Below are positions 1 through 7,087 of a stretch of DNA of 17,104 nt, piece after piece. The notes below the pieces were generated by a model. That model saw nothing but the letters and a program-made list of their open reading frames with translations. It was not told the origin of the DNA and did not search any database. Within the stretch, counting starts at the first letter, position 1. Each line of letters starts with the position of its first letter. Source of the DNA: DASQFQ01 sp963722815. Lineage in GTDB: Bacteria; Actinomycetota; Thermoleophilia; Solirubrobacterales; Solirubrobacteraceae. The stretch lies in NCBI GenBank assembly GCA_963722815.1, contig CAVROM010000013.1, forward strand, positions 1 through 17,104, given 5' to 3'. Position numbers and translations under genes: made by a program.

Positions 1-69
1 CCAAGCCAGGCAGCTTGCTGCCTAGCGGGGGCTAGGCGCCAAGCCAGGCAGCTTGCTGCCTAGCGGGGG
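1..69. repeat. two direct 31-bp repeats, each containing a hairpin
   Basis: Positions 1-31 and 39-69 are identical over 31 bases, a 38-bp period. Each copy contains the perfect inverted repeat AGGCAGC-TT-GCTGCCT. The end of copy one and the linker form a second one, GCCTAGC-GGGG-GCTAGGC (20-37). The block directly follows the TAA stop (72-74) of the minus-strand beta-propeller gene, so it may act as its transcription terminator. No clear T-run is seen. The array may continue beyond the left edge. Confidence 0.75.
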
Positions 70-71
70 GG

Positions 72-1402
72 TTAGCGCGCAGACGCGCGTGATGACGTAA
101 AGACACCCCCGGTTCGCTCTTCCCAGGCGGCTGTGATGCGGCCGCCGACCGGATCGATCGCGATCGCGACGCCGCCGGCGAAGGGTCTGCCCGGCGCGAT
201 CTGCTCGCGCGGGCCGAACGCTGTTGCGCCTGCGGGTTGGAGCGCCGCCTCCAGATCGACCGTGGCGGCTTGATCATCCAGATCGCTCCAACCGACCGCG
301 GTGTCGCCACCGATGCCGGACAGCCACCTGGGGCCCGGCTGCGTCCCGGGTCGGATCCGAGAGCGATTGGGTCGGCCCGAGCGTCGCGCCTGCCGTCTGC
401 GCCGCGCGAATCACCATCGTGTGCTGCTCCTGGCCGACCCAGACCAGCTCGAACGACCCATTCGGCAACGCATCGGCACGGACGGGTTCGGACGGGATCC
501 ATCCGTTCGCGCGCGGCTGGCCGTTGCGCCCGAGCAGGATTCGGCTTGCCAAACGGCTTGCCGCGGTCTCGCAAGACGACGCGCATGCGCGCGGCCGTCG
601 TCGGAGCCTCCTCGCCGCTCGGCTCTTGACTCGTCCAGGCGACGGCGGCGCGACCGTCCGCTGCGACCGCCACGCTCGGCGGTCCTGCGGATGCGTGTCG
701 TGTCACGCGCACTCTGCGGCCGAGACGACCGCGTGCTCGACGCTCGCGCGCGTAGATGACACCATCGCGCACCCAAGCGGCCACGACGTCGCCGCGGGCG
801 CTGATCCCTACTCCGAGGAGCGCAGGTCCTCCGGTTCCGGTCAGACGCAGCGGCCGCGAGAAACGATGGCCGGCGCGCCCCACGGTGAGGTACAGCCGAT
901 CATGGGTCGATCGCTTCGGGGAGCGGCGCGCTACGTGTCCCAGAATCGCAACGTCACCTCGCGCGTTGCGGGCGCGCGCCGTGCCGGCGACCCTCACGGG
1001 TAGCACGCGGTACGGCCTGGTGAGCCTCCCATGCACCAGATCCGCGACACCGGTGTCCGTCGAGCCCTCCGGCCCCTTGATCCAGCCGATCACCCGGATG
1101 TGCCTCAGGCTGCCGGCCACGAGCTGCGCGCCGATCGCGTGGGAGACCACCTTCGACGGCTGGAACCGGCCGTTGGCGTCCGCAAGCGCGAGCCGTGTCC
1201 CCGGCGCACCCGGTCCGAAGCCTCCGCAGCAGAGCGAGGCCACGACGCCGCGGCCGGCCGGGCTGAACCAGAAGTCGTAGACCCCGGGGGCCCGAGAAAC
1301 GGGAACCGGGGCTGACCACGGCCCCGGTTCGAGGCCGGCGGCCCGCGTCGTCGCCCCCGGCAGGGTGAGCAGCGCGCCGACGAGGGCAGCGAGGCTGACC
1401 AT
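72..1402 (-). pseudogene. secreted beta-propeller (sialidase-like) protein, two frameshifts
   Basis: The start ATG (1400-1402) opens a Sec signal peptide (MVSLAALVGALLTLPGATTR). Repeated blade-like phrases follow, such as ISARGDVVAAWVRDGVIYA and VAADGRAAVAWT, resembling the WD40/exo-sialidase-like propellers common in actinobacterial secreted proteins. The first frame is sensible down to about position 550 (PFGKP). The sequence then continues in a second frame (SRILLGRNGQPRANGW) to about 325, and in a third frame (GGDTAVGWSDLDDQ) to the TAA at 72-74. Both shifts are in the same direction, each equal to one extra base in this sequence. A propeller would fit the roughly 440-residue total. No catalytic residues were identified, so an enzymatic role is not claimed. 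The disruptions could be true decay or sequencing errors. No convincing ribosome binding site precedes the ATG. Confidence 0.6.
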
Positions 1403-1489
1403 GAGAAGCGCTCGTCAATTGAACGGGCTCGGCAAGGACACTGCGTGAGTACGGAACGCGCACTGCGACCGAGTGATGCGGCCTTCGGT

Positions 1490-1750
1490 CTAGGCGCGCC
1501 CGTGGAGGACGCCGACGCCGGCGTCTCCCTGGCCGTAGTAGAGGAGCCACTCGCCGCGCCAGGCGACGAGGCCCTCGACGAACACGACGTTGTTCACCTG
1601 GCCCTCGGTCTCCTCCGGCGTCTCCGGGACGACGAACGGTGTGGTCAGCCGCGCGAGCTCCTCGGTCGGCTTGGCCGGGTCGATCAGCGCCTGGCCGGCG
1701 CGGTAGATCAGCTTGCCGTCGGGGTCCTTGGCGGCCGCGTGGCGATGCCA
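1490..1750 (-). pseudogene. C-terminal fragment of a GH130 glycoside phosphorylase
   Basis: Reading the minus strand from about 1750 to the TAG at 1490-1492 gives roughly 86 residues. They contain LIYRAGQALIDPAKPTEELA, TPFVVPETPEETEGQVNNVV, FVEGLV and WLLYYGQGDAGVGV. This matches the C-terminal end of GH130 beta-1,4-mannoside or mannooligosaccharide phosphorylases (typical phrases: alld..dP..v..r, E....G.vpnVvFpeG, LLlYYGaaD..igva). The catalytic N-terminal two thirds are missing and no start codon fits. The fragment ends exactly where the plus-strand PAS/EAL gene begins, so a rearrangement joined the two. The AGGA ribosome binding site of that gene lies at the junction. It is not expected to be functional. 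Confidence 0.65.
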
Positions 1751-1761
1751 GGACGGTGCCG

Positions 1762-4166
1762 ATGCCGCTGATGTCGCTGAGTGAGTTCGACGGGCTCGAC
1801 GACGCGGGGAGGCTGGCGGAGACGATCCTCGGCCTGATGCCGGACACCGCGGTGATGGTGCTCGACTCCGAGCTGCGCGTCGTCCTGATGGAAGGCGACG
1901 TCTACGCCAAGCACGGCTACGACGTCGAGCCCTTCATCGGCCGCGACGTGTGGGACGTGATCCCGGCGGCGGCGTGGGCGCAGCTCGGCCGGCACTGGCA
2001 CGCGGCGGTGGGCGGGGAGCCGCGCACGGTCGACTGGGCGTCGAGCGACGAGCATCGCGACTACTGGCTGCACTTCGCGCCGCTGAGAGCGACGAGCGGC
2101 GAGCGGGTCGGTGCGGTGGCGGTGGCGCAGGACATCACCGAACGCGCCCGCGCGCGCGAGCAGATCCAGCATCGCCTCTCCCAGCAGGCGGCCGTCAGCA
2201 CGCTGGGATCCGCCGCGCTCGGCGGCGTGCCGATCGACGAACTGCTCCGGCGAGCCGCGCTCGCGCCGCGCGAGGGCCTCGAGGCTGACCTGGTTCTCGT
2301 GCTGGAGCACGAGGCCGAAGGCGGCTTTGCGCTGGAGGCGAGCGCCGGCGACATGGCTCCGGTGCAAGAGGCGCCGTCGGACGCCCTTCGTCGCTCGGTC
2401 GCGCTGCTCCGCGACGGCGGCAAGACGCTGCTGAGCCACGACCTGCGGGCCGATCGGCACCTCGGCGCAACCGCGCTCGACGCGGCCGGCATGCGCAGCC
2501 TCCTCGCTGCGCCGGTCGGGTCGGGTGACCCGGCGTTCGGCGCACTGGTGGCGAGCAGCCGCCGCCCGTCCGCGTTCGCCGCGGACGACGAGGGGTTCAT
2601 CGAGTCGATCGCCAATGTCCTGATGACCGCCGTCGAGCGCGACCGGGCGTCGGGGCGCGTCGCGGAGGCCGAATCACAGATGTCCGAGTTCTGGGAGCTC
2701 TCGGTCGACCTGCTCGCGATCTTCTCCCCCGACGGGCGGTTCCTGAAGGTCAGCGGCGCGTGGGAGCGGACTGGACGCCAGAGGAGCTGATCGGCCGCAC
2801 CGCGCTCGAGCTGGTCGCACCCGACGACCAGCTCGCAACCGTCACCGACGCTGACCCGACCACGCTCGAGGACTCCTCCGTGCCCGAGGTCGTCAATCGG
2901 TTCATGGCCAAGGACGGCTCGTTCCGGTGGCTGCTGTGGAGCGTGCGCCAGGGACCCGATGGCACGCTGCACTCCGTCGCGAAGGACATCAGCGAACGGG
3001 AGCAGGCGCGCGCGCTGGCGCTCCAGCGCGAGGAGCAGCTGCGGCTGTCCGAGGAGCGCTTCCGCCAGGGCTTCGACAACGCGCCGATCGGGATGACGCT
3101 CGTCGATCCGGTCACGCTCAGCTACCTGCGTGTCAACGACGCGTTCTGCGAGTTCGCGGGCCGGTCACGCGATGCGCTGCTGAGCTTGTCGTTCGTGGAT
3201 ATGAGCCACCCCGATGACGTCGACGCCGACCGGGCCGCCGCCGAGCGGCTCGCGGGTTCGGCGCTCGACAACTACGTGACGGAGAAGCGCTATGTGCGGC
3301 CCGACGGCTCCGAGGTCTGGGCGTCGCTGAACGTCACGCCGGTTCGCTCGATCGACAGCGGCGTGGACGTGTTGTTCGCGCAGATGATCGACATCACCGA
3401 ACGCAGGGCCAAGGAGGTCTCGCTCCGCGGCGAGCTCGACGAGATCTCGTGGATCGGAGAGATCAGGCGAGCGTTCGAGGAGGACCGCTTCGAGCTGCAC
3501 GCCCAGCCGATCATCGACCTGGCGACCGGCGAGGTCGTACAGCGCGAGCTGCTGATCCGCATGCGCAGCCGCGACGGCGAGCTGATCCCGCCGCGGGCGT
3601 TCCTGCCTGCAGCGGAGAAGCACGGCGCGATCCGCGAGATCGACCGCTGGGTCGTGCCCAGGGGCGCCGACCTCGCAGCCAGGGGCCTCGACGTCGAAAT
3701 CAACATCTCCGCCGCTTCGATCGGCGATCCGGGGCTGATCGCGGGCATCGAGCGAGAGCTGGAGCGCACGGGCGCGGATCCCGCCCGGCTGGTGTTCGAG
3801 ATCACCGAAACCGCCCTGATCGAGGAGACCGACGTCGCTGTCCGCCTCGCCGAGCACCTGCGCCAGCTCGGGTGCCGTTTCGCGCTCGACGACTTCGGCA
3901 GCGGCTACGGCGGCTTCCACTACCTCAAGCACCTGCCGATGGACTTCCTGAAGATCGAACGCGAGTTCATCCGCGACGCCGTCACCAGCGACGCAGATCA
4001 GCACGTCATCCACGCGATCGTCGGCCTCGCGCGCGGCTTCGGCCTGCAGACGATCGCCGAAGGGGTCGAGGACCAGGCGACGCTCGACGTGCTGCGCGGC
4101 TTCGGCGTCGACTACGCCCAGGGCTTCCATCTCGGCCGGCCTGCCCCGCTGACGACGTCCTGGTGA
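1762..4166 (+). CDS. PAS-GAF-PAS-PAS-EAL c-di-GMP phosphodiesterase (one frameshift)
   Basis: This is a cytoplasmic sensor protein predicted to hydrolyse cyclic di-GMP. ATG 1762 is chosen because AGGA (1750-1753) lies 8 nt upstream. Domains in order are PAS (about residues 18-130, ending VAVAQDITERARA), a short coiled segment, GAF (about 145-295), PAS (from about 306, ending SVAKDISERE), PAS (RLSEERFRQGFDNAPIGMTL to IDITERRA) and EAL. The EAL signature reads ELL (QRELLIRM). Other catalytic positions look intact: INIS, FEITET, DDFGSGYGG, FLKIE, AEGVE and QGFHLGRP. No GGDEF domain is present, so degradation rather than synthesis is expected. A frameshift interrupts the second PAS near 2768-2776: the frame ends in GAWERTG and resumes in another frame at DWTPEELIG. 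Restoring the frame needs one more base, or four or seven. Signals sensed are unknown. Confidence 0.8.
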
Positions 4167-4177
4167 GCCCGGGACGC

Positions 4178-4636
4178 TCAGCCGGGATACGGCGGCGCCT
4201 CGCCCCAGCCCCAGCGCGGCACGGGAGCCTCCGGCGGCGGCTCCGCCCCTGGCTGCGAGTTGGCCAGCGCGATCCGGGTCCCCCACTCCACGTAAGCGAG
4301 GAAGGCAGAACGGAACTCCGGGTCGGCGGGCAGGCCGACATCGTCGGCGGCGAGCCCGATCAGCTGCACCCAGCGGGCGCGCTGAGCCTCGGTGAGGGCG
4401 AGCCCGAGGTGCTTGTGCATCATGTGCGGATAGCCGCCGTGCTCCTCGGTGTAGTGGCGCGGGCCGCCGAACACCTCCGCGAACCACAGCGCGACGTGAT
4501 GCGGGTGGTCCTCCGGCATGTGCGCGAACACCGGCGCCAGCACATCGTCGGCGCGCACGCGTGTGTAGAAGGCCTCGGTGAGGCCGTCGAACGCCTCCTG
4601 GCCACCTGCCCAGTCGTAGAGCGTGGGAGTGCTGAT
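4178..4636 (-). CDS. group II truncated haemoglobin (2/2 globin)
   Basis: This is a small haem protein of the trHbO-like group, which binds oxygen or nitric oxide. It starts with STPTLYDWAGGQEAF, the usual N-terminus of group II trHbs. It continues with FYTRVRADDVLAPVF, WFAEVFGGPRHY, GGYPHMMHKHLG (with the proximal His candidate) and QRARWVQLI, where the Trp is the conserved G8 residue. The end is YVEWGTRIALANS plus a Pro-rich tail. About 152 residues is normal. The start is odd: the residue before STPT is encoded by ATC (4634-4636) where ATG is expected, and an in-frame TAG lies four codons upstream. The first normal start is GTG 4558, which would remove helix A and part of helix B. Either ATC is used, or the base is an error or mutation. 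The gene converges with the EAL gene, 11 bp apart. Confidence 0.8.
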   Translation of the reverse strand: MSTPTLYDWAGGQEAFDGLTEAFYTRVRADDVLAPVFAHMPEDHPHHVALWFAEVFGGPRHYTEEHGGYPHMMHKHLGLALTEAQRARWVQLIGLAADDVGLPADPEFRSAFLAYVEWGTRIALANSQPGAEPPPEAPVPRWGWGEAPPYPG

Positions 4637-4648
4637 GAAGAGAGACTA

Positions 4649-4673
4649 GGGCGGCGCCGGATCGACGCCGCCC
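4649..4673 (-). terminator. candidate terminator hairpin after the matrixin gene
   Basis: A perfect 8-bp stem (GGGCGGCG with CGCCGCCC) encloses a 9-nt loop. It lies between the protease stop at 4687 and the globin start. On the minus strand it is followed by TAGTCTCTCTT, a weak pyrimidine tract. It could stop transcription of the protease gene or attenuate the globin gene. Confidence 0.45.
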
Positions 4674-4686
4674 CGGCCGGCCTTCT

Positions 4687-5153
4687 TTACGGGTAGAGCG
4701 CGCGAATCCCGTTGATGTCGTCCTGGCCCAGCGTGCAGTCGGCCTGCTGGGAGGACGGGCACATCACCGCGCCGGTGTCGTTCGAGTGGTCGAGCCCGAG
4801 GACGTGGCCGTTCTCGTGCAGGATCACCGTCTGGAGGTCGTGGGACGTCGCCAGCTCCTGGCACCCGAGGTTCCAGGGGTGGCGGTTGTTGATGCCCATG
4901 TCGGCCTCGTCGATCGACGGGTTGTAGATCGTCACGCCGAGCGTGCCGTCCTCGAGCGCCGCCCAGCCCACGCCGTTCTCTCCATCCCAGCGCCGGCCTC
5001 CCGCGCTAGGCGGTCTGCCCGTCGATCTGCTTCGTCCCGCTCGCGGAGACCACCCGGTCACCCGCTTGCCGGTCCGCCGCCGCTGCCGGAGCAGCGGTCA
5101 TCGCGCTTCGCCGCGATCACACAGGCGAGCAGGGAACGTCGTACCCCTTGCAT
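4687..5153 (-). pseudogene. secreted matrixin-type zinc metalloprotease, disrupted N-terminus
   Basis: The C-terminal frame (to the TAA at 4687-4689) carries the metzincin zinc site HENGHVLGLDHS and a following VMCP Met-turn, typical of peptidase family M10A. It is preceded by ENGVGWAALEDGTLGVTIYN. The likely original start is ATG 5151-5153, with GGGAGG just upstream, opening a signal peptide MQGVRRSLLACVIAA. That frame stops early. A second frame gives the signal-peptide end AMTAAPAAAADRQAG and then a TAG, before the catalytic frame takes over near 5000. At least two shifts or small deletions therefore separate the export signal from the catalytic core, and much of the usual N-terminal half of the domain is missing. 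A GTG-started 124-residue open frame (to 5061) would make the core without export. The role, if intact, would be extracellular proteolysis. Confidence 0.6.
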
Positions 5154-5170
5154 CGTGCCTCCCTAGGTTC

Positions 5171-5211
5171 GATGTGCGCCGGAACCTATCGAGCAGGTTC
5201 CGGCGCACGTC
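5171..5211. terminator. strong 14-bp perfect hairpin downstream of the His-tailed protein gene
   Basis: GTGCGCCGGAACCT (5174-5187) and AGGTTCCGGCGCAC (5195-5208) pair perfectly around a 7-nt loop. The stem extends by a T-G wobble and two more pairs to 5171-5211. It starts 7 bp past the stop of the minus-strand gene at 5219. No T-run follows, so it resembles the L-shaped hairpin terminators frequent in high-GC actinobacteria. It also sits just upstream of the matrixin start at 5153. Confidence 0.6.
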
Positions 5212-5218
5212 GGGAGGT

Positions 5219-5800
5219 TCAGTGGTGGCCGCCTCCTCCGTGATGGTGGCCGAAGCACGCGTTGGTTACGATCGCCGGGTCCTGCGGCTCCTGCGAATAC
5301 GGCGCGTACGGCTGGTCGGTCTGGCTGTCCATGCCGAACTCGCCGTCGATGGCACCGGTCTTCGCGTTCTGGTCGACGTTGAAGTTCGCCAGCAGACGGA
5401 CCGACGGGCGGCTGGTGGTGTCGCCGGTCAGGAAGCCCTCGGCGCCCCCGCCGGGCTCGACCACGCCCACGAACTCACCGCGGAACTTCACGCCGTGACG
5501 GCCGCGCACGACGACCTTGCCTTCTGTCCGGCCCCAGCCGTTCTTGTCGTTCACGACGGACTCGACCTCGGCCTCGAAGCGGCCCCGGAGACGCCTGTCG
5601 CTGCTGTGCTGCCGGCCCTTGAACCGCAACTGGAACCGGGTGTGGTTCGCATCGCACGGCCGATCCTTCTGCTTGACAAGCCTGGCGTGGAAATCACCGA
5701 GCACTTGCGACGTCTCGGACGGTCCCGATCCTGCGATCGCCACCCCGGTCGTGATCGAGCCCGCCGCGATCGCTACCGCGAGCCACCTTCGTCCACGCAT
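5219..5800 (-). CDS. small secreted protein of unknown function with His-rich tail
   Basis: ATG 5798-5800 is chosen because GGAAGGGGG lies just upstream and it opens a clean signal peptide, MRGRRWLAVAIAAGSITTGV, ending AIA-GSG. The frame stays open upstream to 5968, but that part is not protein-like. The mature part of about 165 residues is polar and apparently beta-rich (TRFQLRFKGRQ, EGKVVVRGRHGVKFRGEFVG, RPSVRLLANFNV). It ends CFGHHHGGGGHH, a possible metal-binding tail. I recognise no named family. There is one Cys near the start of the mature chain and one near the tail. The 14-bp hairpin follows directly. It is probably monocistronic, and may be an extracellular or cell-surface protein. 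Confidence 0.75.
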   Translation of the reverse strand: MRGRRWLAVAIAAGSITTGVAIAGSGPSETSQVLGDFHARLVKQKDRPCDANHTRFQLRFKGRQHSSDRRLRGRFEAEVESVVNDKNGWGRTEGKVVVRGRHGVKFRGEFVGVVEPGGGAEGFLTGDTTSRPSVRLLANFNVDQNAKTGAIDGEFGMDSQTDQPYAPYSQEPQDPAIVTNACFGHHHGGGGHH

Positions 5801-6001
5801 ACAGCCCCCTTCCGGGGTCGACGGTCGCGCCGACGCGAGCACCGGCGCCGTACGTGGCCCTTCACCGTGGCCCCGTGGATCTCGCTGGCGTGCGTAGCCC
5901 CCTACGCGCGTCATGGCGACAGGTCCCTGTCTTCGAGCGGTATACACCCTGCAGCCTGTCCGGTGCATCCTTCTTGAGCGGAAGGTGCCCCAAGAACGAC
6001 G

Positions 6002-6023
6002 AAACCCGCCTCGGAAGGCGGGC
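6002..6023 (-). terminator. rho-independent terminator after tRNA-Glu
   Basis: A 7-bp perfect stem (CCCGCCT at 6005-6011, AGGCGGG at 6016-6022) has a 4-nt loop. On the minus strand it is followed by TTTCGTCGTTCTT. It lies about 10 bp beyond the 3' end of tRNA-Glu, the usual position for a tRNA terminator. Confidence 0.8.
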
Positions 6024-6032
6024 TGCGTGAGG

Positions 6033-6105
6033 TACCGCTACGGGGATTCGAACCCCGGTTTCCGCCGTGAGAGGGCGGCGTCCTAGTCCCCTAGACGATA
6101 GCGGC
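6033..6105 (-). tRNA. tRNA-Glu (anticodon CUC)
   Basis: The 73-nt cloverleaf reads GCCGCTA for the acceptor arm and TAGCGGT plus discriminator A at the 3' end, with a G-U first pair. The anticodon stem CCGCC/GGCGG encloses the loop CTCTCAC, giving anticodon CUC for GAG codons. The T arm is CGGGGTTCGAATCCCCG. The CCA end is not encoded. Confidence 0.95.
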
Positions 6106-6158
6106 GCGGGACCGGCGCTCAGGGTAGCAACGGCGCGGCATTTCACCGCCCCGAGTCA

Positions 6159-6242
6159 TGCGGCTGAGAGGACTCGAACCTCCACGGGGTTGCCCCCACG
6201 GCGACCTGAACGCCGCGTGTATACCAATTTCACCACAGCCGC
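6159..6242 (-). tRNA. tRNA-Leu (anticodon CAG)
   Basis: An 84-nt tRNA with a long variable arm, as expected for leucine. The acceptor stem is GCGGCTG/CAGCCGC with discriminator A. The anticodon stem CGGCG/CGCCG encloses TTCAGGT, giving anticodon CAG for CUG codons. The variable arm is TGGGGGCAACCCCG and the T arm GAGGTTCGAGTCCTC. It lies 53 bp upstream of tRNA-Glu on the same strand, so the two may share a transcript. Only about 30 bp separate it from the LAGLIDADG-like gene. Confidence 0.95.
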
Positions 6243-6271
6243 TTGCGGCAGCAAGGGTAGCGATTTCAGGG

Positions 6272-7015
6272 TCAAGACTTGATGCCGACATGCGCGAGCA
6301 GCCGCGTCGCATCCTCTCGTCGATTGAGCCTGATCGCGGTCGCATAGCGTCGCGGGCGCAAGCCGATCGAGAGACACGTGGCTTCGAACAGGTCGAGGAT
6401 GTCGGTCGAGAGGTTGGCGAAGCCGTAGCTCACATACTTGTATGGGCCGGTGCGGTTGATGAAGACACACCCGTCCGAGCGGATGCAGCCACGGAGGAAC
6501 CGCCAAGGAGCCGCGGCCACGATCTCTGACTGCCAGGGCTCGAGCGCGACGCTCCGGAGGTGCTTCTTGCCCGCCGCATGCTGCGGCAACAGGCAGGCCA
6601 GACGGCGGTGGTACAGGAAGAGCACGACCATCCTGCCGTGGTGTCGGCTGAGTCGGCAGACCTGGTTGTCGGGAAACACTCGGTGGAGCAGTGCATCCGC
6701 GTCGGTGACGATCGTTCCGTAGCGCGCATCGAGGAACAGTCGGAGACGCTGGGCCCGCGCCATCTGCGTGATGTGGCCGTCGCCCAGATAGAGACCAAGG
6801 AGCTCCGCGTAGTCCTCGGCCGTCGCGGTGATGAAGACGCTGGGCCGCCAGCAGCGCGGACACGTCTGGCGGACTCGCGGGCGGGTCGACACATACGTCG
6901 GGCGCCGCCAATCCCGCACGGTGGAGCGCGGGATCCCGAGCCTCCTGCCGATCGCGCAGTCGTTCACGCCGGCGGCGACGAGCCGGAGCGCTTCCTCCCT
7001 GATCTCCAGTCCGTG
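6272..7015 (-). CDS. HTH plus LAGLIDADG-like endonuclease, exon 2 (exon 1 is 8931-8939)
   Basis: Joined to the nine bases 8939-8931 (ATG TTC GTG), this gives an uninterrupted 250-residue protein starting MFVHGLEIREEALRLV. Residues about 6-40 form a helix-turn-helix (AIGRRLGIPRSTVRDWRR). CPRC at 55-58 may be half of a zinc site. LLGLYLGDGHI (75-85) and FLRGCIRSDGC (176-186) are the paired LAGLIDADG-type helices, each with an acidic residue. Such proteins cut DNA at a specific site (homing endonucleases) or have become regulators. Which applies here is not known. Without splicing, TTG 7073-7075 could start a longer form: it overlaps the reverse transcriptase stop (TTGA), and AGGAG lies 9 nt upstream. 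The frame reads through intron domains V and VI into exon 2. The stop is 30 bp from tRNA-Leu. Confidence 0.75.
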   Translation of the reverse strand, partial: HGLEIREEALRLVAAGVNDCAIGRRLGIPRSTVRDWRRPTYVSTRPRVRQTCPRCWRPSVFITATAEDYAELLGLYLGDGHITQMARAQRLRLFLDARYGTIVTDADALLHRVFPDNQVCRLSRHHGRMVVLFLYHRRLACLLPQHAAGKKHLRSVALEPWQSEIVAAAPWRFLRGCIRSDGCVFINRTGPYKYVSYGFANLSTDILDLFEATCLSIGLRPRRYATAIRLNRREDATRLLAHVGIKS

Positions 7016-7055
7016 ATGGCGGTAGGGACCGCGGTTGCCGGCGGCCCCCCGCGCA

Positions 7056-7087
7056 GATCCCGGCGTGCGCGTCAACGCACCGGGCTC
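7056..7087 (-). ncRNA. group II intron domain V (catalytic hairpin)
   Basis: A 32-nt hairpin starting GAGCC and ending GGATC. The lower helix is 8 bp with one G-A mismatch at the position that is usually G-U. A 2-nt bulge (CG) follows on the 3' side, then a 5-bp upper helix closed by a TGAC tetraloop. It is two nt shorter than the canonical 34. The UGA stop of the reverse transcriptase lies in the tetraloop. Confidence 0.7.

Noticed and set aside
1445..1771. 108-residue plus-strand frame before the PAS/EAL gene
   Set aside because: The opposite strand carries recognisable GH130 sequence over the same bases, and the plus frame has no recognisable features.
6159..6272. tRNA-Leu as an attachment site of an integrated island
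   Set aside because: The neighbouring LAGLIDADG/intron region lies on the 5' side of the tRNA. No integrase and no second copy of the tRNA 3' end was seen.
7016..7075. TTG 7075 as the main start of the LAGLIDADG-like gene
   Set aside because: The added residues are encoded by intron domains V and VI. The spliced product has a better explained ATG start. It is retained as an alternative for unspliced RNA.
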